From NCBI RefSeq assembly GCF_918797505.1, contig NC_092797.1, forward strand, positions 44,428,157 to 44,492,156: a stretch of DNA of 64,000 nt. The letters run 5' to 3'. Made by a program: the position numbers and the translations under genes. Source of the DNA: Bemisia tabaci. Its lineage: Eukaryota > Arthropoda > Insecta > Hemiptera > Aleyrodidae. Shown here in pieces: positions 35,640-47,177 of this stretch. Below the pieces are notes generated by a model. The model made no database searches, was not told where the DNA came from, and saw nothing but the letters and a program-made list of their open reading frames with translations. Every line of letters begins with the position of its first letter. Positions within the stretch are counted from its first letter, which is position 1.

Positions 35640-36350
35640 GGGTCTGTGACGCACGCAACTGATCCATTCACACGGCAAAGCTCTTTTTCAATTTGTGGCG
35701 CCAGCAATCTGGACCGGCCGAATCTGCGTGTCGCTAAACGGACATTTCGTCGCCTGCGTGCTTTTACCCGCGCCTGCGTGCACTCCGCAAAGAGGGAGGG
35801 GGGAGGATCTCGCCGACAAATTTGAATGATCGATGAAGGAAGTAAAAGTTGTACGGATTTATTGAAACCGGTTGGAGAAGAATTGTGAGGATGTTGAACG
35901 AAAACTCACTGACCGAGCCTCAGGCACATGCACCGGCTTCAAGTCACTTGACGGATTGTCAAATAGGGCGGAAAGCCCTTCTTATCACCTGTGAAATAAG
36001 CATGTTTAACTGTGTAAATTGGCAACACTGACCGCCGATGCTGCCGTTTCGTGTCAAAATGCGCCTATTTCCTACAGTTTTGTACGAGGAAATTTTGTGT
36101 GTTGTTCCGAAATTGGCAGAACTGCCGGTCACTTGTACGGTCGATTGAATCATTGTGAAACCGGCCGGTTTAAGGATCATAGTGTCAACATGCCACCGGT
36201 TAGACTCTGGGGCACTGCTGCCATCAAACGGCCTGACCGCTACGTTTTCTTGTATTTTTTTTATGTAAAATGGTTCCTGCCTGATTGGCAAACCTGCGTA
36301 AGCTTGTCTTGGTGGCCGAAAGACTCCTCAGCGTGATTTTTCGTTGAAGT
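35640..36350. other. Unassigned, GC-enriched in two patches
   Basis: 35640-35815 and 36020-36240 are GC-enriched. ORFs of 105-110 codons overlap on opposite strands at 35959-36336; I recognise neither and do not call a gene. Confidence 0.25.
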
Positions 36351-36619
36351 TAAAATATCGAGACGACGCGTTTTGACGAAATATGATCGCGAAGTTTACG
36401 TACACGAGGGTGATATTTTAAGGCCTAATTTTGGGAAGTATAACTTTACTGTGTTGTCGGTAATATTTTAATGATAAATTTAAACCCAGGCCTCAAAAAA
36501 GACACCCTTTGGAGCCTGGTGTTCAATTTTTTCAGTCGGATAAAATGTATTCTTTGACTAAAATTACTGACCAAATCAAACAAAACTTGCACTTTAACAG
36601 ATAAAACTCATGGTGATAT

Positions 36620-37150
36620 TAAACCGTTTTTTCTACCTCTGCGTTAAAATCTCCGTGTTGACGTGAATATGGTACCACCTTTCACCAACAAGATTTTTTT
36701 AAGCAGGGATCTTGGAAAAACTCATATTTTAAAACAAACTGCGACTCTTTTCCGGGCTTAAAGACTCGGCGTTTTTTCTACCTCTGCGTTAAAGTCTCCG
36801 TCTTGGCGTCAAGATGGTAACATGTTTAACTCCGCTCACCAATCACTGGCGACCGATTGCCGATATTTCGCCATTTGAAGTTAAGGTAAAGAATCCATTA
36901 TTCAGGTGTTCGTTGCAAACACCCTGTTTATCAATCCGTTTCCATAGGTTTAATGGTAGATAAATCGATATATCGCAAAGCGCTTGCCACGCCATTGTCA
37001 CCAATATGGTCTTTTTCAGGAGGAATATTAGCCAAACGACAAATTAAGACTATTTGGGCCCACAGCTTCGGTGTTTTTTCTACCTCTGCGTTGAAGTCTC
37101 TATGTTGGCGTTAAGATGGTACCTTATTTCTTCCATCAACATGGTCGTTT
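36620..37150. repeat. Threefold repeat of a TTTTTTCTACCTCTGCGTT block
   Basis: The block plus AAAGTCTCCGT-like sequence and GATGGTA occurs at about 36630, 36769 and 37075. A family M fragment lies between the second and third (about 36895-37000). Confidence 0.6.
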
Positions 37151-37896
37151 TTAGCCGAGATAAATTGAAGAACTATTCTCCTCTCTAAGCGCTCTCCCTG
37201 GTCCCATCCTCCTAATAATTCGAAGCCATCAAGACAATTCCCTCACCCTCAATTATAGTCTTTGCCCCTGATTAGCAATGCTGATTGCAACGAAAAAGGG
37301 AAATTCGCAATACAACGGGCGGAAGCGTCAAATCAGGTTAGAAACAAGCTTCGTGACTGCAAAAACGCTACACCCTTCTGCAGACGGATTTTTTGACCTT
37401 GCTCTTGATTTAATCCTCTCACTGGTCTGGCTAATCTACATGCTGCCAACTCGGACAAACAGATGTTCTACGGCACATTGCGTCTTTAACTTCAAGAATA
37501 CGAAGTCTCAAATCATAATTCTTTTATCCACTGTTCATCTGTAGCAATTTAATCCTCAAGTTTTATTGATTTACGGAATAGTTTACAAAATAACTTCTAA
37601 ATTTTTGATTGACCAATCATTTTTTAATTCAAATTGGCGGTTTTTCTCTTTTTTAGATAACTTCAAAGGAAGTCTAAGTTCGCGGTATACTTTTATCCCT
37701 TTTTGAGATGGCAGCAACATGAACATAAATACAAACGCTTCAAGTTCAAAAGAATCGAATTTAATCATATCCAGATCAACGCAGGAAAAGAGATTTGATG
37801 TTATTTTCCTCTAAGAGCCTGAATGCTAGAGATAAAGTATTCAATAAGCACTTCTTTATGATTTTTCTCAACTTTGGGTTCTTCACTGGAATCATA

Positions 37897-38119
37897 CAGG
37901 GTTATTCAAAAGTCACGCACCACTGGCCATGAGGGGGGTTGTGGCCTTTTGAAATTTTTGAGTTGCCCCCCGCCCTCCTCCCCCCGAGGGGATCAAAAAC
38001 TGGAAAGTACCTAGACAAGTTTCCTCCTCGATATGAGGAAAAACGTCTTGAACCGCAAATCGACAGCATAATTAGAACCAAAGTTATGTCTAGTGGTGCG
38101 TGATTTTTTAATAACCCTG
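37897..38119. repeat. Family S MITE (223 bp), mariner-like, TA duplication
   Basis: Ends CAGGGTTATTCAAAAGTCAC and GTGATTTTTTAATAACCCTG are flanked by TA (37895-37896, 38120-38121). The central part is C-rich with no ORF. The CAGGGT start plus TA target fits Tc1/mariner non-autonomous elements. Confidence 0.8.
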
Positions 38120-38643
38120 TATATTGACTTGTTCAGCAAAAAATTACTGTTGGTTAATCCTCTTCCAAATTTGATTTGATTCCTTTCCATTACAGCTCCA
38201 TGCAGTCAAAATCATCTTCCAACATTAATACGAGAAAATTGTCTATTTTGGCAACAAGGCTTGGACTCGCGGGGGAAAAGTAACGTCTGCTTCTGCAAGT
38301 CTAAACTTAAACTCGTTCCCGGCACGCGTCAACTTTCTTGCTCCGCCAGTGAAGTTGCACTAACCCAGTTCAGTCCCATCCGCTAATTAATTTGCCTAAG
38401 ACCGTCACGTTTCCACCAGGAGCCTGAGACATGCTCTCCAAATAGGTTATGTAGGTGCAGAGAAGGATCGTGCATCGGTTGCAAAATTCTTTGCTTAAAC
38501 CCTACTGAAAATCTGGGGAGATTTTGGAAAAACGCAACACTCAACAGAAATTTTGAAAAACGAGCCCGGCTCTTAGAAGTTATAACAAAAAAAAAAGGAG
38601 ATAAAACTGAAAATTGAATGTGTCGTTGCATTCTCAAATTTCC

Positions 38644-38973
38644 TAGAGTCCCTTTACACTGAGAGTCAAGACAACACCCCCCCCCCCCCCATGGAGTCAC
38701 AAACAGGAATAAAGATTACAGAAATTGAACGTTTTTCGTAATCTTTGAACGGCTCATTCTCAAATTCCTCTCTCCGTTCCTTCTCTCATTCAGCTCTCAT
38801 TCCGTTTGTGCCTTGCCGAACCCATAATTCCCTGGTCCATTCCAGAATATAATCTTTGCAATCGGTGAAAATGTAATCTTTATTCCCGTTTGTGACACTG
38901 TGAAGGCCTAAAATACGGGAACCAATCAGAAATGGATTCACATTGTCTTGACTCTCAGTATGAAGGGACTCAA
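38644..38973. repeat. Family D MITE, copy 3 (330 bp)
   Basis: TAGAGTCC end with flanking AAATTTCC (left) and AAAATTCC (right), an 8-bp duplication with one change. Longer than other copies through a 14-base C-run near 38677 and an internal CATTCAGCTCT duplication. Confidence 0.8.
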
Positions 38974-39107
38974 AAAATTCCGAGCTTTTGCGAAAATCGC
39001 AAATTTTCCTGGTATACCAGAATATTTTCCCCGATGTTTTTTTCTATTTCTATGTTGTTTCTTTCTCTAAATCTATCACTGATTTTCCCGTTTATGATTT
39101 TTTGCAG

Positions 39108-39276
39108 GTTATGTTGATACGGGCGGGGATTTTGGCGACATGTCTGTTTATAGCGAGTGCACAGAAGGAGCCCCGGAGGGAGGTGGACCTGGTGACGGAA
39201 CCCAGGCCCGGGCAGGAGTTCGTCCATGTCCACGCCTCCTCAGGCCCCTCCAAACCGAATAAACACTACATAAAAG
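39108..39276 (+). CDS. Exon 1 (coding): start codon and signal peptide of the secreted protein
   Basis: The acceptor is a pyrimidine-rich tract ending TTTTTTGCAG at 39107, and the ATG is at 39111. The exon encodes 55 residues plus one base. Residues 1-18 (MLIRAGILATCLFIASAQ) form a typical signal peptide: a basic Arg, a hydrophobic core LATCLFIA, and a small-residue SAQ cleavage region. The mature N-terminus is charged (KEPRREVDLVTEPRPGQ) with no cysteine. The donor is AAAAG|GTAACT at 39277. I chose this ATG because the signal peptide starts there. An in-frame upstream ATG at 38988 lies before the acceptor in intronic sequence. The downstream frame read without splicing runs into a family H MITE. 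Three bases of 5'UTR precede the ATG in this exon, so transcription starts in an upstream exon I cannot locate. Confidence 0.72.
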
Positions 39277-39306
39277 GTAACTGTTTCCATCTTTCAACTT
39301 CTCGTA

Positions 39307-39719
39307 CACTGAAAAAAAATTCTCGGCGTTTTTACCAAGGTCCGTTGGTACCTTCACCATCTCACTTTTTTTACCATTATTGGTAATTTTACCAAGACAG
39401 ACTGGTAAGCTTACCTAAAAACCGGTTTTTTTACTTCTTTTCCAGGTAAGAGTACCACTTTTATTGGTAATCAATTCTCGATAACTTTGCCATTTTATCT
39501 CGGTAATTCTACCACAGTCGATAAAAAATATTGGCGTTTTTACCAAGGTCCAGTAAAATTACCGAGAAAGTTCAATAATTTTACCGAGATTTCTCGATAA
39601 AACTACCAATTCCAAAAATGGTAATTTTACCAAGAAAAAACTGGGATCAAATAGAACCCTGAATTCTTGGTAATTTTACCCTTTTCTTAGTAAATACACC
39701 GAGATTTTTTTTTTCAGTG
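39307..39719. repeat. Family H MITE, copy 2 (413 bp), TA duplication
   Basis: Ends CACTGAAAAAAAATTCTCGG and TTTTTTTTTTCAGTG, with TA at 39305-39306 and 39720-39721. It begins about 30 bases inside intron 1. Confidence 0.85.
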
Positions 39720-40457
39720 TACCCAGCTCCCGTTCTCGTTCATAAAATATAAGAACAATAACTGTATTATAGACTTGCAGAGATTAAGGCTAGGAAAATG
39801 AACCCCGCGGTGTTCATACTCCCTATATTGAAGTAAATGCTTTAGATAACTGAATGTAATGTGGGTAAGGGAAGCTGGAGCGCCTTCAATTTTTTGCATA
39901 TGACACGGATATCCATCGAACACGAATAGTTGCATCTAGGCGCTAGTGTCAGTGCCGCATCTCAATCGAATGTGCTTGGTTTTATTTCGTCATGCTATAG
40001 AAGAGCGCCGTGGTAATCATACTGAGACGGTACTCAGGTTATTCTGATTCTGTAATGATTTCCCGATAAACAAGTAAATTTTCTCATTTGAATTTTTTAC
40101 AATATTAAGTTACTCACTTGCTGTAACTTATTTGATAATAACAAGAAATGGGCAGTGGTTTTCAAAAGAGAACCAAGTGACAGCAACAGGTGCCAAATAC
40201 AATGGGTCAAACTAGGAACTTCGGGGGGGGGGGGGGATATCATCTAGAGGGATCTGTATCGGCGGCACAGGATGATATTCTATTAAAAAGGTCTGGGAGA
40301 CTCTTGCAGCTCCAAAATGTTTGTTTTCAGTTGTTCGAGAAAATTTATCTAGCTCTTAATCTAAGATTGGTAAAATAATTTGATTCATGACGTCACCCGG
40401 AGCTCATTATCTACCTAATAAGTAAGATGACTATTGCTCCCGTATAATGGAGCTCTT

Positions 40458-40942
40458 GCAAGTGTGAGGAATTTGCGGTTTAATTTCTGATTCTTATGTA
40501 AAATTTCACAAGAATGACGATGGTGCTACTGGTTTTCTCTGAAATCAACAAGGTTCCAAAAAAAAAAAAAACTTCTGAAGTTGAGGCCATTATAGAGGGG
40601 ATATCCCACGCTAGAGAGCCCACCTCTACATCACGACAATCTGTCTATGCAAAGATAGGTAGAAAATACATTAACAGGGTTGCCACTTCATTTGGGGACT
40701 CCAAAACTGAAAACACGTCAACCCTTCTAATGTATTGGCTCCCTATCTTTGCATGGAGAGTTTGACTAGATACAGAGGTGGACTCTCAGAGTAGCGTGGG
40801 ATATTCCCTCCATTTTGGCCTCAACTTCGAGAGCTTTTTTTTAATTTGAAGTTGATTTAAGAGAAAACCAGTGGCATCATAATGTTTCTCGCGAAATTTT
40901 TCAAAGAAATCAGTATTTAAATTGCAAATCCTTGACACACGC
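40458..40942. repeat. Family R long foldback, copy 1 (about 485 bp)
   Basis: Arms of about 200 bp: GTGTGAGGAATTTGCGG to CTATGCAAAGATAGG, then the complement CCTATCTTTGCATGGAGAGT to GCAAATCCTTGACAC. The central spacer is about 60 bp. It lies in intron 1. Confidence 0.75.
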
Positions 40943-40954
40943 GAGAGCTCCATT

Positions 40955-41348
40955 TTGCCGTGCTAAGGAAGAAAGCCGTATGAGCCTTCAGACGTTGCCG
41001 AGTTTCCTCCGATAAAAACCAAAATTACTGGGAAAATAGTGATAATTATTTTCCAACATTTTCAAACAATTTTATACGCAATTTAATCTATAACATCGAA
41101 AAATTTCAAGGAAAAATGGACTGCATTTTGCAATTTGGAACTATAAATTCTGGTTCTTCTGGAAAAGCATTTATAGGCATAGGGAAACTAATGGCACATA
41201 CGTTGTTTTTAAACTAGGCTGGAATTTTTAGTTCCGAATTGCAAAATGTAGTCCGAATATGCATGAATGTTATAAAAAATACATGTTTTATCAAAGGAAA
41301 TTTGGTAACTCTCGAAAGTTCATACGGCGATCTTCCTTAGCACGACAG
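40955..41348. repeat. Family A MITE with nested family B, CATT duplication
   Basis: TTGCCGTGCTAAGGAAGAAA to CTTCCTTAGCACGACAG, flanked by CATT (40951-40954, 41349-41352). Length 394 bp because family B is inserted. Confidence 0.8.
41118..41255. repeat. Family B MITE nested in family A
   Basis: GGACTGCATTTTGCAATTTGG to TTGCAAAATGTAGTCC, inserted in the AGGAAAAAT / ATGCATGAATG region of the family A body. Confidence 0.75.
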
Positions 41349-41519
41349 CATTATCCATAAGGGAGTGTTGAACCCCAAAACGTAAAAGTTTCCACCCTGT
41401 CACCAAGAGATTAATGGAGATTCCCTCTTATTCTTTATCTGTGGCAGTAAGCATCTTTTGCGAGGCGTTGATTTCAAAGTTGGCCTTTGTTTCTGTTTCA
41501 GGCAGAGTTGCTAAAAGTA

Positions 41520-41675
41520 ATTTCATCGGATGAAATTTCGTGAAATTTCACAAGAAATTCCATGAAATTTCTTTTTTCCCACTGAAATTTCTTAAATTTC
41601 ATGAAATTTCTTAAATTTCATGAAATTTCTTTTTTCCCCTTGAAATTTCTTCTTATAATCTTTCACGAAATTTCT
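41520..41675. repeat. GAAATTTC palindromic short-repeat array
   Basis: About ten copies of GAAATTTC or close variants (ATGAAATTTCTTAAATTTC) in about 155 bp, ending about 15 bases before the exon 2 acceptor. Confidence 0.75.
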
Positions 41676-41690
41676 TAACTCTGGTTTCAG

Positions 41691-41933
41691 GGGTGCAGGG
41701 CGACTCGATTGCGGGCGAGGTCTCGTGGGTGGCGCCGGTGAAGACGAAGCTCAAGTCACCCTCGATCGTGAGCCCGAAGAAAGCGCAGGCGGCGTCGCCG
41801 GTCGAGCTGTCGCCGATCGCCCCGGCCAAGGATAGCCGACTCCTCCGGCTCACGTCGTACCCGGCGTCGCCGCAGGAAGCAGCACCGTCGCTCGACGAGG
41901 CTCACGACTTCGCCAGGCACAACATCACCAGAG
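41691..41933 (+). CDS. Exon 2: Ser/Pro/Ala/Lys-rich low-complexity segment
   Basis: The acceptor is CTGGTTTCAG at 41690 and the donor is CAGAG|GTAATT at 41934. Two bases complete a Gly codon split by intron 1, then 80 residues follow and one base remains. The sequence begins VQGDSIAGEVSWVAPVKTKL and is rich in Ser, Pro, Ala and Lys, with SPSIVSPKK, SPVELSPIAP and SYPASP motifs, ending DFARHNITR, where NIT is a possible N-glycosylation sequon. The exon is much more GC-rich than the flanks, with C/G third positions, as expected for coding sequence in this AT-rich context. No folded domain is recognisable. It directly follows an array of GAAATTTC repeats in intron 1. Confidence 0.72.
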
Positions 41934-42000
41934 GTAATTAACCTTCTCCTCCTCATCGCACCAGCACCGGCCCGCCCGCCGTTTATTCCTCCTTGCGAGC

Positions 42001-42040
42001 CGCGCGCCGCCCGCCCGCCCGCCCGCCGCCGCCGTCACGG
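42001..42040. other. CCG-rich run
   Basis: CGCCGCCCGCCCGCCCGCCC-type run just inside intron 2. Confidence 0.5.
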
Positions 42041-42257
42041 CGTTGCCGCGCCAAAGATCGCGCTTTTGCGGTAAAACGCTCGCTAACGGAAGGAGGAGTA
42101 TTTTTATGGGTACTACAAGGCCACCAGAGGAATCATTACTGATTGACACGACCATCTTGAGCTCCATAAAGCTCTTAGGTTAAAAGAAAAAGAAGAAAAG
42201 AAGAAAAAAACGACATTTATACTGTTTTTAAAATAAACCGGAAATTACTGTGTCTCA

Positions 42258-42493
42258 CACGGAGAAAAATCCATAGATTTATAAACCAATTAGTGGTTCA
42301 TATGGAACACCACTAATAGTCGTAAATGAATTAATGATTCTCGGTCTGTGAACCAAGGTATCTTGTATCATACTAAGGTATATAAATGTGGTGGTACAAG
42401 GTATATGTGCTATTATTATATATTTCCTTTACTACTATTAGTAGTGTTCCATATGAACCACCATTTGGTTTATAAGCAATAACTTTTCCTCAG
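42258..42493. repeat. Family J palindromic MITE (about 236 bp)
   Basis: ATAAACCAATTAGTGGTTCA, TATGGAACACCACTAATAGT and complements on the right. Left terminus CACGGAGAAAAA; the right end TTTTCCTCAG is less complete. Confidence 0.65.
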
Positions 42494-44099
42494 AGCATTG
42501 CAAAATGTAGTTAAACTCTGTGGGTCAACGCCTTCCTTTACTCCGGTGAAGGCGACAGCGTTAAAGATATGCCTAGTAATAACGAAAATCAGCATGGAGA
42601 AAAGAAAACCCGCAAAATTATCAATAATCGTGGTAGGTCGACCAAACATCGGGAATTTCCGATCTTTAACAGTTAAAGAAAATTCTACTTAACCGTATCG
42701 ACGATAATGTTGAAAAACAAGTTTACAAATTACCTATAATTTGACTGCGCTTGATGAAAGAATGTGGTAAAATTGTACCAAAAACAATACCATATTACTG
42801 ATATGGTGAATTCTTAATGGATTTTTGGTGACGAATTAGAATTTCTGTTCATATTACCAAATTTATTCGCATTTGAGATCGACGAAGAATGGATTCAATG
42901 CGGAATTTGGTTAAGATATTGGTTCATTGAGGCAAAAGAAGTGGTCAAAGTGTTGTTTCTCCGTCGCAGTAAACTTCGGTGATTTTATACGTCTATCTTT
43001 CTGCCCGAGCGTTTAAGTCTCCAAGCCAACCTCTCACGGAGGCACATAGCGATCTCCCATTTGTACGACGGCAAGTGTTGTATCTCCATCGTAATAGTCA
43101 TCTGAGATTCCATACGTCTATCTTTCTACCCGAGCGTTAAAGTCTCCAAATCAATCCCATCGAATTAATTATTATATACTTTAAGTAAAAAGCTTGATTG
43201 TCTAAAAGCTGAATGTTCGTGTTTCTGGACACTGAGTCAGTCTTACTCGTATATCCTTGGATTGCCCCATGCCACAGTGCGTCTTTATTTCATTTATCGC
43301 AGCTGCAGTTTTTCCTATATTGCAGCCGACTATTTTCTCGATTCCCTACGCTGATTGTCGCACTAATTAAGACATTACAAATTGTTCCTCACTGAGAAAT
43401 ACGGACTGCGGTTTGATAGGAATGATAATTGGTCCGGTACTTAACAATCCTGTTGGTTTAACGAACCGGTGACTTTTAATTTCACGGTTGCCAACTTCTG
43501 TGATCGTTAATCTTGATTTAATTTCATCGCAGTCGCTCAAGATAACTGAGCGCTACATTTCGACGGCCGCCGCGAAAAGCCGCTGACACCCGGATCAAAA
43601 CGCGTGAAGAGAGAGAACCTGAATTTCTGAATTCATGGATGGATATTCGGTGTTCTTGCTCCCTGCGGTGATAATTGAATCGGGCTCTAAAAGTTTAATG
43701 CAACCCTAAAAAGGCAACCTTGATCATAATAACGAAACAAAAGAGGATAGGTTACATTACACAGTCATAACTGGGAGCATATTACTATGGAATGGAATCA
43801 TTCCGTTCGGAATGTAAATTTTAGTATAGTTTTTTTGAGTGGTGTCTCTTTTCGAATGCGCGCTAGAAAAATGTCCTATCCGTCGCATATTTTTTTTTAA
43901 AAAAAATATTTTTATCCTTTTGGTTTGTCTATTGCCAATTCACAAAGAAATTTGACCTCAAACTCATTTTTTGACAAATCATCGTATTTGACTGAAATAA
44001 TTCATATCAACATTTGTGAACTCCACAAAAAAAATTGGACTCCATACTGGAATATTCAAAATTGAGGTCTAGTGCTTCACATAAACAATAATTTTTCCT
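42494..44099. other. Unassigned part of intron 2
   Basis: Two copies of a TACGTCTATCTTTCTGCCCG plus AAGTCTCCAA segment, about 120 bp apart (42990 and 43109). Nothing else recognised. Confidence 0.35.
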
Positions 44100-44998
44100 C
44101 CCATTTTTCTATTTTTCAACAGATTACTAAACGCTTTAATGCTGTTATCCCTCAAACTTTAAAAACCTGGAATATTTTGTAAAATATACTCTCAAAATTC
44201 CACGTTTTAATGTTGCATTATTGTCAATGTCTGGTGCGCTTATACGGATTCTAATTAAAAACATCTGAAAATGCTTCATACGGGTTCTTATTTGCATTTT
44301 ATGAGTAGAAGAGAGTTAAAAAGCATCCCAGCAACCCCAGCTATAGTTTTCAGCTACTTAATGCTTCAATCTCTCCAAACGTTCCGTGAAAAACCCGAAG
44401 TATGATGGAAAATATATTCACAAAATTCCACGTTTCAATGTTGCAATATTGTCAAAGTCTGGCGCAGTTACGGTGATTCTACACTGGAAAAAAAAGAATC
44501 TTAAATTTGCCGCCAAGAAGTATTTCTTCTTAAATCAATAATTTTTCTGGTCAATGTAAGCTACTTTTTTGCTTAACCCAAGCCTTATTTGTCTTGTATC
44601 AAGAAAAAGTCAGCTTAAAGCAAGATAAAAAAAATTCTTGGCGGCAAATTCAAGAATCATCATGCTTGATCCAAGCTACTTTTTTTTCCAGTGTAATGAA
44701 AACTTTTCACAGATGTTTTTCTTTGTATTTTACAAGCAGGAAAGAGTTAAAAAGCATCCAAGCCATGGTTTTCAGACACTTAATACCCCAGTCCTTCCAA
44801 ACAATATCTGTGAAAAACTTGGAGTATTTTGAAAAATGAACTCACAACTGCCCACGTTTCAGTGTTGCATTATTGTCAATGTCTTGTGCACTTAGATTGA
44901 TCCTAATTAAAAACTTCTAAAAATGCTTTGTAGAGGGTTTTCTTTACATTTCATGAGCAGAAAAGAGTGAAAAAGCACCGGGGCTACGGTTTTCAGCC
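44100..44998. repeat. Tandem array of about 210-228-bp units, interrupted by family F
   Basis: The anchor CCACGTTTYARTGTTGCA occurs at 44200, 44428 and 44852. Subtracting the family F insertion gives periods of 228 and 210. Each unit also has AGAGTTAAAAAGCATCC and GTTTTCAGC blocks. Confidence 0.75.
44482..44693. repeat. Family F MITE, copy 2 (212 bp), TA duplication
   Basis: CACTGGAAAAAAAAGAATCT to TTTTTTTTCCAGTG, with TA on both sides. It is inserted in the tandem array. Confidence 0.85.
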
Positions 44999-44999
44999 G

Positions 45000-45348
45000 A
45001 CGTTATGACGCCGAGATCAGCGGCCGGAGGAAAACTCGGAGGATTCGTTTCAGCCCAATTGCGTCGAGAGCGGTGCTGGTTTATGCAACTATTTCGTAAC
45101 GTGAGCTTTCTCTGAGTGCAACAATTACAGATCGATGTGCTTGCTGCTTACACCTCGCGACGCGCCGACCGCAGCCCTCCGCTCGCTCGCGCTCGCGCCA
45201 CAACGCCGGGTAAACAACGCCGCCCAGGCCCCGGATCAAACCTGGAGCGCCGCGGATTTTTGAGCACGGGCCGCGACACCGCGCGCGCCGGCACCCGCTC
45301 CAACAAATTATCAAATCCATTTTGCACTCTCGCGGAATTTTTACCGAC
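45000..45348. other. GC/CpG-rich island in intron 2
   Basis: A strongly CpG-rich patch (45140-45310). All ORFs overlap on opposite strands and look like base-composition artefacts. It could be an alternative promoter or first exon; nothing in the sequence proves it. Confidence 0.35.
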
Positions 45349-45890
45349 GCACAGTGGATCTAGAGTCCCTTTATACTGAGAGTCAAGACTATGTGAATCC
45401 ATTTCTGATTGGTTCCCGTATTTTAGGCCTTCACGGTGTCACAAACGGGAATAAAGATTACATTTTCACCGATTGCAAAGATTATAATCTGGAATGGACC
45501 AAGGAATCACGGGTTCGGCAAGGAACAAACGGAATGAGAGAAGGGACGGAGAAAGGAATTTGAGAATGGGCCGATCAAAGCTTACGAAAAACGTTCAATT
45601 TGTGTAATCTTTATTCCCGTCTGTGACTCCATGAGGGGGTGTTGTCTTGACTCTCAGTATAAAGAGACTCCAAGTGGATCGAGTCAGGAGAGGTCGGACA
45701 AAATGTGAAAATTTTAAGCGCTTTAACTCCGATAAAAACTTTGAGGTTCTAAAAGTGGCTCCATTGGTTTCTTCGTGAGATTTGCCTCCAGAAGCACCCC
45801 TTGAAATATGACTAAATGAACATCAAAATTTGCAGATTTAGTCAACAATTTCATGTCTAACCTCTCTAATTGACTCGATCCACTGTGCGC
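45349..45890. repeat. Family E element interrupted by family D in its left end
   Basis: Outer ends GCACAGTGGATC and GACTCGATCCACTGTGCG. The body after the insertion carries GAGGTCGGACAAAATG, GGCTCCATTGGTTTC and ATTTCATGTCTAACCTC. Confidence 0.7.
45361..45672. repeat. Family D MITE, copy 4 (312 bp)
   Basis: TAGAGTCC to GACTCCA with an exact 8-bp duplication AGTGGATC (45353-45360, 45673-45680), the complement of the octamer duplicated around copy 1. Confidence 0.85.
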
Positions 45891-47177
45891 ACAGGCGACC
45901 GGTTCGCAAGCGGAGATAAAATAATTTAGAGGCACTGAATTTGAACAGCCTGCTCGCTGATTTTTGAAAGCTATGGACAAAACGATCGACAAAACCATGA
46001 ACGAAGCCTCTATCTTTTAGCGTAAAATTAATTTTTTCCCCCTGTTTTCCATCAATTTTACACTTAAAATCTTACGAATGACCAAATAAATCTGTATCTA
46101 AAGCAGAATTGGACATATTTATGCTGAAAGGGATACCCTTTTACACGCATACCTTATAGATATACTTCCTTTTATCAAGAACACGTCCGTATTGATTACG
46201 GCTTTGACTAGGCGGAGACTTGCACTTAAAGTTGAACCTGTGGGCCTACTCGAATGTTTAATGGTTGCCAGATAGTGCTGATAAACCAGCACTTTTCCCC
46301 GCTTAAACCCATTAAAAGTACACATATCTTATCGCACACTCTGGGCAATTGCATGGTGCGCAAACTTAATACGACGTAGGATTTTCCATTAGTAAAGAGA
46401 AAAGGCGTAATAAATACTAATCAGCCAGATTAAAGACGACTAGTTTTTCATATCGTGTGACGGCACAATAAGGCTCTTGTTGGGAGGATAGAATCCGCTA
46501 ATTAATCAGTATATCCTGCGTAAAATGCATGGAAACAATGCAAGCTGCTATTTAAGTCTAAACTCTATCTGAAAACTTACAAAAGGCTTTAAACTTGAAT
46601 GTTTTACAGCCTTATTACAAAGTATGATATGACTTCAAGGAACCCTCCTCTGCCTGTCATTAACATCATGCGGGGTAAATCCAAACGAGTGGTAGAAATG
46701 GTCAACTAAACGGACCTCATTATGGAATTGTGAAACTTCCATTTAATTTACTATTAAATACGGTTGAATTGACTTTTTCCTCGTCCCGTGGTATGAAAAG
46801 ATTAAATATAAGTTGTGCGAGAGTCCCATGTGTATGTAATGAAAGAGACAAGAATCAAATTATAAGAAACTATCAATCAATTAAACATTCTTAAATCGAA
46901 AGAATTTTTTTATCTGGGTAAACATTTCGTGCTAGAGAGGGATTTCAAATTTCAAATGAAACATCCCCTGCAATGGAGACTCAATGCAATTGTGGTATGT
47001 ACCTAATTTAATTTGCGATGTACCGGCTGTAAGTCAGCCTGACTTAATACCTTCCAAGAACTCTTGTAACTTCAGTTGAAAACAAACATTTTGCGTTTAA
47101 ATGTATCTCTGTATGAAAAAATTGTGTGGATTTTCTTAGTAACCTAATCCGTAAAATTTGATCACTCGTCGACAGAG
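45891..47177. other. Unassigned part of intron 2
   Basis: AT-rich; nothing recognisable. Confidence 0.3.

Larger units (their letters stand above)
39277..41690 (+). other. Intron 1
   Basis: Bounded by GTAACT and TTTCAG. It contains a family H element, a family R foldback, a family A copy with a nested family B element, and the GAAATTTC array next to exon 2. Between 39720 and 40457 I see AT-rich sequence, a poly-G run near 40222-40233 and nothing else recognisable. Confidence 0.65.

Noticed and set aside
38988..39110. Upstream in-frame ATG that would extend exon 1
   Set aside because: The extension crosses a good splice acceptor (TTTTTTGCAG) and would bury the signal peptide.
41653..42167. 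Minus-strand ORFs of 66-80 codons over exon 2
   Set aside because: Antisense shadows of GC-rich exon 2 and its flank.
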